Counted from the stretch's first letter, positions 39,640-52,723 are shown. The stretch is 64,000 nucleotides of DNA from Tubiluchus corallicola (GCA_030141605.1 JAQGDQ010000266.1:193501-257500); one strand, 5' to 3'. A program made the numbers and translations. Notes: a model not told the origin generated them from the letters alone.

Positions 39640-42600
39640 TAAAATAATGATATAGACATGTAAGACAAGTGAAATGAACGAAGTACATCTGAAAAATCAA
39701 TAGTCTTAATGATTACTTTAAGAATCATACCACTGCAACTTTTGAATTTGTTTTAAGTTAAAGATTTGACGGACAAAATTGATAAAAAACCTCGAAATTT
39801 CACATCATTCACTTCCAGTCAGTCTACCATCTATTTACTAACCAGGTTTACTGTTATTAATTTGACTATTCAATCTATTACATTCACCATTAAATGCTTT
39901 AAGATAGGCCGCTTCTCTGTGGAATTTTTTACCAGAAAATAATTGTTTCCCTGAACCTCATGCACTCCAAGTAAAAAGTTCACTGATGTCTCCCTTCACT
40001 ACAGCAAATTAACTGTAATGCTACTTTACTTATTCCTATTCTTCAGCATCAGTATTAATATATCCTAGTTACTATGAATGCAAGGAAAATGACACAGAAT
40101 TTCTGTGAGAAAATTTCCAAATTTTTTGCTACAACTTATGCAGCAAGGAAGTTCGTTTCGCACAGAGACTGCGAGGTTTTTTATGCGCGTTCAGTTAGTT
40201 CCAACTATTTGTATATTTGTAGAGTTCATAGGCAGTAATGTTTTTCTGAGCACTTATAATTATTATTACAGAATTAATTACAGCCATTATTGGATGCCAC
40301 AAATTATAAAACAAAAAAGAGATTTAAACTATAGACACTGCATTCTCCAATTACCTCGAAGTTATTAATAACCTTGAGGTAACGAACTTTAACTTCTATA
40401 AGTCTTTCCTCTGAGACATGCTTCAAAATTCTAATGAAAAAAAACGAAAAATTCTGCTTTTATTTAAACAGGTCTGTAGATATAAAAACTGCCTGATCTA
40501 AAACGAGAAAATGACAAACACACAGCAGAAGTACAAATTGCACTTTACATGGCACAACTGTAAACATAACATGACTATTTGGACTCATATTGTAAAAAGA
40601 AAATTGACAATAATAACCCTAGAAAGATAACTGTTAGTGTCCACAGTAAAAGTGACCATTTTGAGGCGAAGGAAACACAAACTGTTCGGAAGCGAAAATA
40701 AATGGTACTTTGCCACGTATTCTTGTGAATATTACTTCTAAGAATATGTTGCAAGTACGAGTGAATTATTCCACAAACACAGTGCCATTTCTCAAATGTT
40801 TTTCTTGTAGTATTGAAGTGCCCGGCTTTTTCCATTTTTCGTTTTTCGTTTCCTGTTTTCTTCTGCCTTTTTGCAGTTAGCATTTTACAATTTACATTTT
40901 GTACACAAAACATGCTACTTTGATATGTTTCCTTGTCAGTGAAATGCTGCTGCTTCCACAATGGTAATTTGGTAAACCACTAAACTATTAGTAGTGAAAA
41001 GTTGAAAGCGATAAATTTCTATTTCAAAACGTAGTACTAGGCTTTGGAAACAGATAAGTAGGCAGTAGTTAAAGGACTTACAAAATTCTGTGACAGAAAC
41101 AGTTTAGCCTACCCAAGAGCAATGGAAGTGCAAGTTTAATGAGTTAAGAAAGCAATAAAATCACACAGCAGGCCTACTGTAAAATTTAGCTAATGCAGCT
41201 GTCAAGTACTGTCCACAGTACACAGGCCTACTGTAAAATTTAGGTAATGTAGCTGTCAAGTAAAAAGCACGTAAATATTTCTAATAATTAACTATTATTG
41301 CTAATATTTATTAACATTTTATGCTTGTATTGTATTATAACATCGGTAGACTATAGGTTTTGCAAAACCATTACGCTAAGCAAGAGACGCAGTTGTGTGC
41401 ATTCATGGTATTTTCCAATGTGAAGGCACACTCATTACAATTTAGAGAGGGTGCTTGAAGGTGTGGCTTAGAAATTTGTCCAATCACAATAAACGACAGC
41501 ATTGTTTTTTATATTAGGCTTATCCATTCATTCAACTTGGGTTTTCGCTGCCCAAACACACGTGAATGCATCACATGGTTCACTTGAGCCATTGTTTAAT
41601 AAGCACTAGAGATGATCTAGTAATGCAGCCGATGTGGAGTGATACTTCATAATAGATGTGGTGTTTGCGTGTTTTGCTGATTACTGTATTGTTTAGATAT
41701 TTCATTGTGTTAATTTCAGTTTTCAGTGCGTCAATATTTTTATTGTTTAGTATAGTTATCCGATCACAGGACGTTAGTGTAGTGCTAACGCAGTAGTTAG
41801 ACTTCAGTATGCGAGAAGTGCATGTGTGGTAAGGTTTTCTTTTGCATTATTTCTAAATTAACTTATTTTTGATTAGCTAGGATATTAGGGTTTGCTTAAC
41901 ACAATGTATGGTTATAGTACAAGCAACAGACTGCATTACTGAAATTGAATTACGCTACCTAATTGTAGTCTAGATCTGTGCTAACTACAATAAATACTAG
42001 ACATTACCACTCTCCTTATTTAGAACTTTTAATTGAGATTTTAGTGATAACCATCCTTTCTCCTGATTCCCGAAAATTACTACCTCAATATAAAAATAGC
42101 GTGAAATGCGATCACAGCGAGATAGAACTTCTCTTCCCTTTGCAGGAAATAGAATCCTATTTCCTACAAAATAGTCAGTGGGCGACAGAATAGAATGGGA
42201 ACACAGCAGGTAGCATAGGGGGCGGTGCGCCACTGACTTAGCTGCTCTAATGTAACAGGGCAGATTAAAGACAATATTCTGTGATTTCTGCCAATTATTA
42301 TTTATTTCTAGTTTTCTATAACAAAGTGATACTACATCAGTAATGTTTTATCTGTATCGGGAATTGTTGTTTTGGTAAATTAATGGTTTTCAAATAGGTA
42401 ATTTATTATGGTTGTACGGCATGTGTGAAGTGCGGCAAGTCAGTGCTTCAGATTGTATTACAGAATAAAGAAATTATTAATGATAAAACACCCATAATTA
42501 ACTGCATTCTGGTTGAATGTACCTGAAATAAATTTTAAAGCTGGTAGACTTGCAAAAAGTTCAACTGTAATAACAATATAAACAAGTGGAATGTTTCTAA

Positions 42601-43156
42601 ACATGCTTCACATAAACAAATAAGATCATGGTCATTGGACAAAATCAAGCTATGCAAGTCAGAAAACTTATTTACACCAATGGCAATTAAAAACAATCCT
42701 ACTTAAATAACTTTAATGTCGGGGTCAATTTCAAAATTTGGATGTCAATTAGAAGTATCGTCAGTATTATCAGCCATATTAACATTTGCATCAGCATAAA
42801 TGGAATAGATTGTAGAAATAGTAATTTCCCATTTTGGAAGAGGACTAGCAATAGAAATTACCAAGGTATTTTGTTAATCATAACAGATGAGGTAATAGAA
42901 CTGGTGGCAGCACTAACTAGTTTACAATAAACAACTTCACTGTTAAAATGAGTGGGGGATGATCTAGTGGGATAATTACTCGTATGATTGGAAAGGGTTG
43001 TTTCAGTTAGCCGTTTCATAACATTTGGTTAAGACATCAATCAAGGCTCACAGTAATCACAAGACATGACTTCATTGTGATCATCAATCCAATACAATTA
43101 TGTATTACGCATACTTCACAACAGCTATCTTGGTCAGCAGTAGTGGAATTACTTAC
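39640..43156. other. flank and introns between zinc-finger gene and membrane-protein exon
   Basis: Holds presumed 5' exons of the zinc-finger gene that I cannot place. A diverged copy of the Harbinger-like repeat lies at about 40080-40210, and a tandem duplication (ggcctactgtaaaatttag, 54-bp spacing) at 41171-41250. An open frame at 40575-40961 on minus ends in a hydrophobic segment but lacks an ATG or good splice sites. Confidence 0.45.
40080..40210 (+). mobile_element. fragment of the Harbinger-like repeat
   Basis: Aligns with the inner part of the element at 45158-45711 in the opposite orientation (shared aaggaaaatgac, gcaaggaagttc, tgttcagttag-type blocks). The terminal repeat is not preserved. 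Confidence 0.55.
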
Positions 43157-43670
43157 TATTTCGTCACTAGCAGAGTTTTTGCTGTTAGTTCCTTTCTGTG
43201 TGGTAGCACGTAGGGCTTTCAAAGAACTTTCACTCAGACCAATTCCAGCACAAGGGTTTTGTAAAACATTAACAGCTATTTTTCAGGATGACTTTGGCAG
43301 GTTGTTGGGATCCCAGACTGTTGATACTTCTAGTGCTACGACTATGAGAAGGCTTACTACTCTGAGCACTGGAACTATGCTTGTTACTATTCATATCAGC
43401 ATTAACACCCATTACAACAGTGATTATGACACTCACTACAACACTACTGAGTACTAATCTCGCCGATATTCTACCACTATCCAAGTCTACAAAACAAATG
43501 TCGATATGGCGGTTCAGTGAATAAAGGACGAAACTAGTTACCACTTTAGGAACCTTAAATGCTGGGAAAGGCTCAGCAATGAGTCCTACAAAAAACTGCA
43601 GCAAAGAGTAGAGTACAACTGTAGATAAGTAGGTCACATAAAAACATAACATCAGCAGGCTATTGAATTT
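43157..43670 (-). CDS. exon of a multi-pass membrane protein, frameshifted
   Basis: Begins after TTTTTGATTAG in phase 0 and ends ATA|GTAAGT. The first frame encodes hydrophobic segments (YLSTVVLYSLLQFFVGLIAE, then LVLSSVVVSVIITVVMG) and a Ser-rich segment. It hits TAA at 43269, just after CTGAAAAATAGC. Dropping one A from that run continues a coherent frame (IAVNVLQNPCAGIGLSESS) to the donor, and the exon length would then be a multiple of three. I do not recognise the family. It is either a real exon with a homopolymer error or a decaying gene. Confidence 0.5.
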
Positions 43671-45157
43671 CTAATCAAAAATTAAACATTGTTATCATCA
43701 TATTGCATCTGTTGTAGATAATGGGCAGGCAGACTTTCAAAATAAAAGAAAACTACTTTCAAGGCAGGTAAACACAGCAGTAATCCAGTACAAAACTAGA
43801 CACTACTATGCCAGTGGCTTGTCAGCACCACTTCCAAATGAAAATTTAACAGACAAAAAAATTTTTGTCCAGAATTACTGACAACCTAGGAAATCTACTA
43901 AAATTAATAAAATAAAATTTGGAATTATTTAATGCCAATGCAATTAAATTAGTTGTAGTATTAGTAAATTAGAACTGGATCTTTCTATAGTATAGTGCCA
44001 ATTAAAAAGGCAAAGAAAAATTAATATGATTACGAGGACAGGATCTAAATTCCTGTTTATACTGAACTACAGTTATTATATTTTCTATCAGTATTTTACT
44101 TCTCATTGTCATCGAACAGAAGAGAATGGCCCATACCTACCTATGAGATCATGTCAAGAGCGCAGTTACGCCCCGACAAACACTCAAACATTAGAGAAAG
44201 AAAATCCTAATACAGCAAAGCCCCACACGCTGTAAAGGGGATGGAGTTTGTCAACGGCACTTCTTTTAGAACTGTTACTTTAATTAGTTCAGTGCTAAAT
44301 CATATTAATTTCACGCAAAATTTTTCTTACTATCGTATTTTTTGGAAAATCAATAAGAGAAATCTCGCCAGCTTAGCTAGAGACCTTAATTTGAGTAATA
44401 TGTTCTTTCGCCACGACTCTGTCAATTAGTTAGTTACTAGATTCAGCGCGTCCGAAGAGAAGTATTATTATTGATGATGTTCTAGTTGTCGTGTTGCAGG
44501 TGGTTAATAACTGGTACTTTACTGAGAACATCATTAGTTTGTAAAAGCATCACAGACTTCTATTTATCAGCTAATGGTTTGTTATAGTTTGTGTTGTTTT
44601 TGCTGATAAATTGTTGCACAACGGAAATAAGTAAAACTTAGTTCAGAAACGATTGCGTTAGTAATTGCTTGAAACTTGTCACCAATAAAATTCTACTCTG
44701 AAGATATTTTCGTTTTGTTTTGAGTGGTAAAATGGTAAAATGATCATTCTTTATTATGTACGCCCTGGTGGTGAATGATAGGGTGCAGTAGAAACGTTGT
44801 ATTTTTCTAATTACTATATTAATAAACGTCAGGAACTATGGGCCTACATTTGAACAATGAAATTGTTCTGTCAGTTTTAAGCTTAGTGACAACTCATAGC
44901 CACGACGTTGAATTCTAACCGCGCCTATCTTTCTCATCTAGAGGACTAAATGAACGCTGTCACAATTTCATTCTCACGCTATTACAACATTCCATTTATG
45001 TACAAGTCAACGCTTCATAAGAGCCTAAATTCTGTTTTAAACATGCCTCAGTTTCTATTGTAAAATGGTGGTGTAAACAGCGAAATTCCATTTAAATGCT
45101 TTGTTACAGTAAATACTCAGTCAAAATCGCTTATATTAATTCGTTAAATTGATATTA
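43671..45157. other. non-coding, no gene seen
   Basis: AT-rich sequence upstream of the membrane-protein exon. No further exon of that gene was recognised. Confidence 0.4.
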
Positions 45158-45711
45158 GGTCCATTTCACAGTAAGGAGTCGTGGCAAAATTCCTCGAGAA
45201 AAAGTTCTTGCAGCATTCCTCACAAAGATAGAATACATTGTTTTCTATGACGCATTGACTTCTCATGACGATTTTTCTTCGTGGAATTCCTTAGAAGCTG
45301 TGTCACGAAAAAATTGTCACAAATTTACGATAAATTTGACAACCCAATTTCGCCTTTCTTGCTTAACGAGCGATGACTAACATAATTATTTCAGCATAAA
45401 ATTATAAGATTTTATCACACCTTTTGTTTTTTCCTTTCTTTTATCCTACATACGATTCCATGTTTTATTAATGCAATACCGATGGTTATATATATTCGTG
45501 AAAAATTTAGAGAAAACTTGACGTCGTCTTCGTTGTCCATGTTGACGACAGCTACAATCCTGTAACTCGCAAAGTAGCTGCAGCTAACTGAACAAGCGCA
45601 AAGAAATCGCGCGGTTTCACTGTGAAATGAACTTTCTTGCTGGAAATTTTCTGATTTTCTAACAGCAAATTCGTACGTCATTTTCCTTACGTCCTCAGTG
45701 TGAAAGGGCCC
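45158..45711 (-). mobile_element. PIF/Harbinger-like non-autonomous transposon (MITE)
   Basis: Terminal inverted repeats GGTCCATTTCACAGTAAGGA and GGGCCCTTTCACACTGAGGA (right end read on minus) match at about 16 of 20 positions. They are flanked by the 3-bp duplication TTA, the Harbinger target signature. 554 bp. An 88-codon minus-strand frame lies inside, but no transposase motif is seen. Confidence 0.75.
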
Positions 45712-45714
45712 TTA

Positions 45715-48253
45715 GACTGCTCATAAGTACTGTTCGTTTGCCATGAAGTACTATGAAAGCCTTAGTGTTGCTTATGTAAAGTAATTTTTAACATTCTTCT
45801 AGTCTTACTACGCCATTAAGATCCATTCATCATCATACATTACATTTAGTACAGTTTCAGTAAAACGTTTCACACAACACGGATGTATTTGCTCCGGAGG
45901 CATTTTTATATTGAAAGAAGCGGCAACGTGCCTAATGCCTAGTAAGGAACTTCATCATTACCATTGTCGTCATGATTTAGAAGTTAAAGTTCACTGAGTC
46001 ACTGCAGCGTCACTGTAAATGGTATAATTTACCACTACATAAGATTACTGTTACTTAGCACATTTTAGGCTCAGCAAAATAAGGTCTCCGTTTCTATAAT
46101 ACTATTTATACCCTCGAGCAGAGCTCAAAGTAGTTCAGTGAGTAAAACGTTGCAATTAACTGACGTCTTTAACCTGGTGCTGACCGCTCAGTTTTGCAAT
46201 AGTCATCTTTATAATTGCGCACGTGACACAGTCTGAACTTCACTAGGTAATAAGAACACCCTTGAGTCAAGTGAATGGTAACAGTCTTGTAACCTGACAG
46301 TATTGGAAAGGTGAAAAGGAAATGAATGCTTTATCGAAAGTAAACACCACAAGCCTGATGAATATCTGTTACGCATGTCTGGCATTGTTGATGTGAGTAC
46401 TCTAGTAATATTACTTTAGTAGTAACCTTTTTTTTATTAATTCTACTTGCTACTAATTTTTCACTCCCACATGTTACTTTGGTGAATAAAATACCAATTT
46501 ATTTACGCATCTTATAAACGGGAGGTCTGTTAAACAAGTTCAGTGCTAAACGAAAGTTCAGTAGCTCGAGCAGGCAAAAAATCGAAGCACTTGCCATAGT
46601 TTGTCATTCTCATTGAAAAATGTTTTGCGAAAAAGTAAAAGCAACAAGGATACGACACAAAGTCTTTTGCCCTTACGGTCAAATACGTTCATTCACCAGC
46701 GTATAATTTGGGGGATTAGAGATTCCAGATACATTTTTAGGTCACTGCATGACAAATTGTGAACTGTGGCCTAACATAATTAATTAGGTAAATAAAAGTA
46801 ACTGGGTGAAGCTTTTATATTTGGTTTAACTTGACGGATGGTCTACACTCTACAGAGAACATCACAATCAAAGTGGTTTGACGTGGAAGCTTTTGTGCCA
46901 CCAAAATCTATTGTTGGTGAAAGTCCAGCCTGTCACATTTAAGACGTAAACCTTGCAGCGTAATAATGTTCACTGATCTCGGCATGTGTCTTGTCTTCCT
47001 CATCTTTCTTACTGAATTATTAAGCAAAGACATGACTTTTATTCAGACACAAGGACCCGCATTACGATTCGTTCTCTCAATTATGCATGTAGATGAGAAC
47101 AATCCACAGACAGTCAGAGAATGAATTGTTTTGTAGTAACTTTATTTTCTATCATTTATCTTGAATCACACGATCTGTTAGTTTACAATTTAGTATTTGT
47201 CTTGTTTGCTTCTCACAATTGTTGTTGATTGTTGTAATTTTTATATACGATATTTATACAATTATTTCTATAATTATTTAGATGGATAGTTGCGTGAACA
47301 TAACCATGACTGGTCGAAACGTTGCAGGTGTTTCTGCTGAGTGAAATATATGTTTGCTTAAAGGAAGACAGGATGATTTTTCATATACTACCCTATTTTT
47401 AAGTCCGATCAAAAGCATATATTTTAACACAAATGATACTGCAAATGCGTTTCTGATAATTAAATAATAGATTAAAAACTTAATTAACGGCTGACGAGCC
47501 CAACTACTGATGACATCACAAGCTCAGCACAATAAGCTGACATCAGCAGCAAAAACATTCCAACAGTGTGTTGCACGTGTTTGCGAAAGCGAAAATGGAA
47601 GTACAGTGCTACTGTAAGATTCAGGGTGTTGTACTAAAACTAGGCAAGTTTTAAGACAAAAAATCAAATTTAAATTTATGGCTGTGCTCACGCATGAGCT
47701 GTCAAGCGCGTGCAGTTTGACACAAACTAACATGTCTGAACTGAGAGGTACAGCACCTGTTTTTTGTGCAATGTGTTTCCGAAATGCTCGCGCTAGTGCC
47801 CGTCTAACTAGTGAATGGCGAAATGTATAAAACGGCGAAAAACTAGGAGGGCGAACATGAAATTGTGCTTGTGTGTTAATAATTTTTTCACGCAAGTCAT
47901 TTTAGAAAAATAATGTTTTATTTCCACATTTTAAAGAGTAGATTGTTTTGACCTAGAGTTTAAAATTGGGTCCGGTTTATTTTGAGTGAGTGCTGCTGTC
48001 ATTTTTATTTTAAGAATTCCTTTTCCCCATCGCTATTCAGTTTATAGAATTGTATTTTTCAATCTTTTTTCTAAGATGATTTTCTATCATCATCACCATC
48101 GTCTTAAATAGGTTGCCCTATTCTTGAATTTTAGAATGTGTTCTACTACTTTGTGACTTTTGAATATTGAAATTGCACCAGTCGTTGCAGTTACACTAGA
48201 TATTTGCCACGATTGCTAGCATTATTACTAGTGTTGTCATTTTAGCTTTCCAG
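45715..48253. other. intergenic, no gene seen
   Basis: AT-rich. A minus-strand open frame at 47524-47895 lacks domain or splice support. Any upstream exons of the plus-strand mosaic gene should lie here but were not identified. Confidence 0.45.
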
Positions 48254-48490
48254 TGACTCAATGTCAGAAATACACCGATTCCTATGATACCTACCGGTAC
48301 AGATACGTGGATAACATTTACGAACAGCGAATATCTCAGGTTCCGGAACTGAAGAAAATTCCGTACAGTGATGTTTCACCTAAGGAAAGACGGTTAAGTC
48401 AGAGTACTCGGAATGACAGATCCTATGGAGCACCAGCAACGTATAATCGAGCACCACCACCACTTATAAAACCTTTGGACTTAGTGACAA
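48254..48490 (+). CDS. Tyr/Pro-rich extracellular exon
   Basis: Starts after GCTTTCCAG in phase 1 and ends ACAA|GTAAAG in phase 1. It contains SYDTYRYRYVDN and YNRAPPPLIKP. Low-complexity, extracellular-type sequence with a single Cys. Confidence 0.55.
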
Positions 48491-50211
48491 GTAAAGAATT
48501 TACAATTGTTTTATGGCAGAAAACACCTCACAGTTTTGAGCATTGAGAAGTAAGCCTATAACTCGAGTTTAATAGACTTTCTTCTGTGAGACTTTTTTCC
48601 GTTATTGGTGACATTTATAATGGCTTCCATGTGCGAAATAAATGTTTTTGTGTTATTCCTTGCTCTTGCTTCAGAAAGTTGTCATAAGGTAAAATATTGA
48701 TAAGACCCATTATTTCCGTGACCGGGTTATGCAGCTAGACTTACATAATGACCAGGGAGTATTCTTGACTTAGACTTGCACAATGACCAGGGAGTATTCT
48801 TGACTTAGATTTGCACAATGACCAGGGAGTATTTTTGACTTAGACTTACTCAATGACCAGGGAGTATTTTTGACTTAGACTTGCACAATGACCAGGGAGT
48901 ATTTTTGACTTAGACTTGCACAATGACCATTGAGTATTCTTGATTTAGACTTGCACAATGACCAGGGAGTATTCTTGACTTAGACTTACACAATGACCAG
49001 GGAGTATTCTTGATTTAGACTTCTTGGGAGTATTTTTGTAATGATTTATCGTAGTCTGGTACACATTAGACATTTGACAGTAAATTGGCAATTGTTGCTT
49101 ATGAATTGCAGTACAAATCAACACGCAATGCATCAAGCTTGCATAATTTATCCTCTATTGAGTTGTCACTTCGTGACGAAAATTATGTTTAGGCGAGTGA
49201 ACAGCCTAGTGGTTACGGCTGAAACTAAGCAATACTGAAGGTAGTGTACAAATGAGTAGGTGAACATGCTCCGCCATGGCGGGTTCATTGACAGCACGAT
49301 TCTGGTTTACCTAGTTGAGAAATGATCTATCTAAATCCGAACCGGAGTGAGACACCTCTGCTAATTTTATATCGTGCCTTAGGAGATTGCTTTTTTCATA
49401 GTGCTCTAAGCCTGTTCTACCAAACTCTACTATGTAGGTCGTCTTGCCGTAGAGTGCTCGTATGATTCCCAGCTTTCAGATTGTCGAACTATGGGAAGAA
49501 GAAAAGTTATAATTTCATAATATTAAAAATATTTGTACTTTAGGTGTAGAAACATTTTGTGAGGCTGCGTGCGGTTACATGGTTGTGAGATTAAGGTTTT
49601 CATTGCCGTTCCATGGCACAGTGAGTACAAAGTATGACCCGTATCAATCCACATACATCGATGAAGCGCACAGTGAAAGTAATTGCTTTCCAAGTGCTAA
49701 AGGAACCGGGCGACGATTTCTTTATTACGTAATGAAGTTTGACGATGATTGCATTACGGCGGTAAGTAAAAACTCTTTTGACAATGCGGGAAACCTCCAT
49801 AGTATCTAAAATGTAGCTCAATAGCTAACTGCTGTAGACTTACTGCAATGAGTTCTCACTGTCAGATAATCCTGGAAGAAAATCTAAATTTAACGTGCTG
49901 ATGAGGCATCAGACAGAGACGATGTTTACGATGATGATGACGACGACCATGATTTTGATGACAATGACGATGATGACTAAAAAGTTTTTTCAATCTTATT
50001 AACAATTGTTTTTTTATCTACAACAGTTAGGTGGTTCATTTCCTACTACGATAACAGTACAACAGCCATGGAACAAGGAGGCGGGATTCCATCCAAGTTA
50101 CTACGAGACGTTTTCTGTAACGTGTCCTATCTGTATTAAGGACAAAGAGAGTCACTGTAATCAATTTGATCATCTGCGTAAACGAGGCAATAGAAGGAGC
50201 GGTACATTTAG
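48254..50211 (+). CDS. ZP-N-type extracellular protein (partial)
   Basis: Three plus-strand exons join in frame: 48254-48490, 49544-49761 and 50027-50211. The first is Tyr-, Arg- and Pro-rich. Exons two and three together resemble the N-terminal half of a zona pellucida (ZP) domain: a Cys-led opening (CEAACGYMVVRLRFSLPF), a second Cys (SNCF), a third (FDDDC), the TITVQQ strand and a closing YETFSVTC. ZP domains drive polymerisation of secreted matrix and cuticle proteins. The signal peptide and the ZP-C half are not found. Exon three either stops at TAA (50213) or splices at AG|GTAAAC in phase 2. EB-like and EGF exons downstream may belong to the same gene. Confidence 0.58.
48728..49040. repeat. 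35-bp minisatellite (about 9 copies)
   Basis: Unit containing caatgaccagggagtattct and tgacttagacttgca. Lies in the intron between the first and second exons of the ZP-N gene. Confidence 0.92.
49195..49300 (+). mobile_element. weak tRNA-like SINE candidate
   Basis: ACAGCCTAGTGGTTACGGC resembles a pol III A box, and GGCGGGTTCATTGAC lies about 70 bp later as a poor B box. No tail or duplication was found. Confidence 0.2.
49544..49761 (+). CDS. ZP-N-like exon, first half
   Basis: Starts after TGTACTTTAG in phase 1 and ends GCG|GTAAGT in phase 0. The Cys spacing and the strand pattern GYMVVRLRFSLPFHGTV resemble ZP-N openings such as those of cuticlins. Confidence 0.62.
50027..50211 (+). CDS. 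ZP-N-like exon, second half
   Basis: Starts after ATCTACAACAG in phase 0. It encodes PTTITVQQPW and YETFSVTCPIC, matching the ends of ZP-N domains, then a basic segment (LRKRGNRRSG). The donor AG|GTAAAC overlaps the alternative stop. Confidence 0.6.
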
Positions 50212-50392
50212 GTAAACTGTTCTAAGCTCAATAAATAATGTCATGTATGGTATTTATGAACAGTTTGAAAGTTACTATGAAACGTTTAAAAGTTACTATT
50301 ACAATAAAGAAGAGTGGTTTAACGCATTCGAAAAGTTTGTTATGGTTTATACTAAAAAACTGTGCAGATCAGCAGATTAATGCCTGTTTGGC

Positions 50393-51406
50393 AAGGCTGG
50401 CAGTACGGTATGAAAAAACTGTTAAAAGTGCGATAGGAAATTACGGTACGGTATGGTACGAAATTACGGTATTTTTTCGTACCTTTTCTGTACCATTTTT
50501 TACTCAGGTTCTTGTGAAGTTTTTATCGGTCAGCATATCAACAGTACGACTTGTTTTGCCTCTTGGGTGGGGACGTTTGTTCTCCCCTAATTAACACAGA
50601 GCGCACGCAAATAAAACGACTTGAATGGAGCGCTTTAGATGCAGAAGTGGCAAGTTGTTTAGAATGGCCGATTGTCATTTCCCATAAATTTTCCTTTAGT
50701 GTTGTATGTAAACAAACTGGGTCCTACGTCTGACACCTATTCATGTAACACCGCTGCTCTAACAGCTATTTCTGAGAATTGTATAGAATAACACCTTTTT
50801 TCCTGTGTCATTTTTACCTACACTTGTTCTTGTTTCAAGAGTGCAACGTCTGAGTTAAAAATTTACTTTGCCAATGAAAGAATTCGAGACGTACCGTTCT
50901 AACTCATTAACCTGCGTAGCTTGCGTGGTATAGTTACAAATGTTTTAAGCAAGACACCAAATTTGAATCATCATTAGAAATTTGTCACGTAATTTAAGGC
51001 ATTCATTAAAATCTAGTTAATGGCCGTAACTCATTGTGCCTACCACAAAATTATTTATCAAAAAAAGTAAATTAAAAGAATTACATCTCGTGTATAATTT
51101 TGCGTAAGTTTTGCCACCTAAAATAAATAGTGTGGAAGTTCAAACAGTAGTTTTGTTTTTATAGTGTGTATAAATTCATAACAATAATTGATAAACTTAT
51201 TGTTTTTACAATTAACTTTTATGCCACTCTTTGTCATTTTACCTACGTGAACTTGATACGAAATTTGGTACGGAATTACGGTTCGATATTTTATCGTGCT
51301 ATTACGGTACGATTCGATTTTGTAGGCACGGTACGGAATTTGGGTACGATATTTTTTAGAGGTATAAGTACGGTCTTTCTTTCGCACCGTCCCGTACAGC
51401 CAGCCT
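50393..51406. mobile_element. hAT-like non-autonomous transposon
   Basis: A 1014-bp element flanked by exact 8-bp target duplications, TGTTTGGC at 50385-50392 and 51407-51414. The ends are inverted repeats, (A)AGGCTGGCAGTACGG versus AGGCTGGCTGTACGG, followed on both sides by repeated TACGGTACGGAA-type motifs. The 8-bp duplication is the hAT signature. No transposase is encoded. Confidence 0.85.
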
Positions 51407-51414
51407 TGTTTGGC

Positions 51415-51637
51415 AGCTATGTTAAACTGCTAGCAATTTAAGTTTGTACTTTTAAGCAACGGCTAGTCGTACATGTAACAAGCGCTACTTACTGCGTATT
51501 TCTTTGAGCTAATTAAGCAAGTTAAACAGTTTCGGTGGCTTTGAAGAAATCAGTTAATTTTGTAGGTCGTCACATTTTTTCTTGGAAAATAGATCTTGAA
51601 TGCCTTGCCTTATACATTAGGCCTATGTATATGTATA

Positions 51638-51673
<36 letters not shown>

Positions 51674-52723
51674 GTACATACATATATTGCTATTTTAATA
51701 GAGTAACGTTATTATTCCTTATATATGTATATATTTAGATTAGTAACGTCAGTCTATTAAAATATCAATATATGTATGTATATTTGTATTATAGATTATT
51801 CACACAATATTTTCTAAATCAGTAATATTGAAAAATTTGTAAATGCAAATCAAACCCTACATTTTTTTGACTTTTACATCCCTTTATATTCAGTACTGTA
51901 TTCAACGACGATTAGCAGGTCTGTGTATTTTAATTTCAGTTCTAGTAAAATCTGCTGCTGGAAGAAAACTGTGCTTCATTTGAAAAACTCTTTTAACGTT
52001 GTTAATTCCTAATCTGTTATAATAATAAGAACGATGATAAAAATTACAGATATGTTCCCGAATGCTTGAATCATGTACTGCATCTGGAAAACGCTAATAA
52101 GCAGTTAGGTGAGTGAACTTGAACTTCTCGTTCAACAATTTATTGAGTTTTGTCGTTTGCGTGCCTTTCTTTACGCCTTTGTTTAGTTTTCTATTTAGAT
52201 TATCTTGGGGTGGTTTATGAACACTTAATTAATAATTACCAATTACCATGATTTGGTTTACATTGGACTATGATTTTGAACTGTATAGCATCTGTTTAGG
52301 CGTATCCTTCAGCTAAATACTGGCCAAATTCAATCTTTTCTTCTTCTCAAGCTTCCCGTTCTGTTAATATCCAGTGTAATATCTATAGAGTATTGGGTAG
52401 CTTACTAAACATGATTGTTGTTGGTACGCCTTGCTTTTCAGGTCCATTTGCAACGTAATAAGTAAGTCTCAGTTTGGAATTTGTAACAGTTTTCATTGTA
52501 TAAATGAAATCTTGCGGAACCTCGAATTTCAATAAGAAAAACGAGATATCGTCTCCTGAAACGTTTGTTTGTATGTTATGTGCTATGTACTTTGTATACG
52601 TTGTATGTTTTACGCAAAGTATGTTCCACAATTTTGTTTCAAATATGGTATAACAGAGCAATTTTAACTACCTTTTAACTTTGTTTCTATTAAAGTTTTC
52701 ATTGTATTATTTTTGTGCAATAG
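51415..52723. other. intron, no certain exon
   Basis: Contains (AT)n at 51640-51670. A phase-compatible segment after AATTTCAG at 51939 has a weak donor and is not called. Confidence 0.45.

Noticed and set aside
40575-40961. 128-codon minus frame ending in a hydrophobic segment
   Set aside because: No ATG at its start and no convincing acceptor; hydrophobic stretches are common in T-rich DNA.
47270-47345. ggtcgaaacgttgcagg motif resembling sequences near Penelope-like elements
   Set aside because: Too short, with no adjacent reverse transcriptase or ribozyme fold that I could verify.
47524-47895. 123-codon minus frame
   Set aside because: No recognisable domain, no splice support; possibly old transposon sequence but unprovable here.
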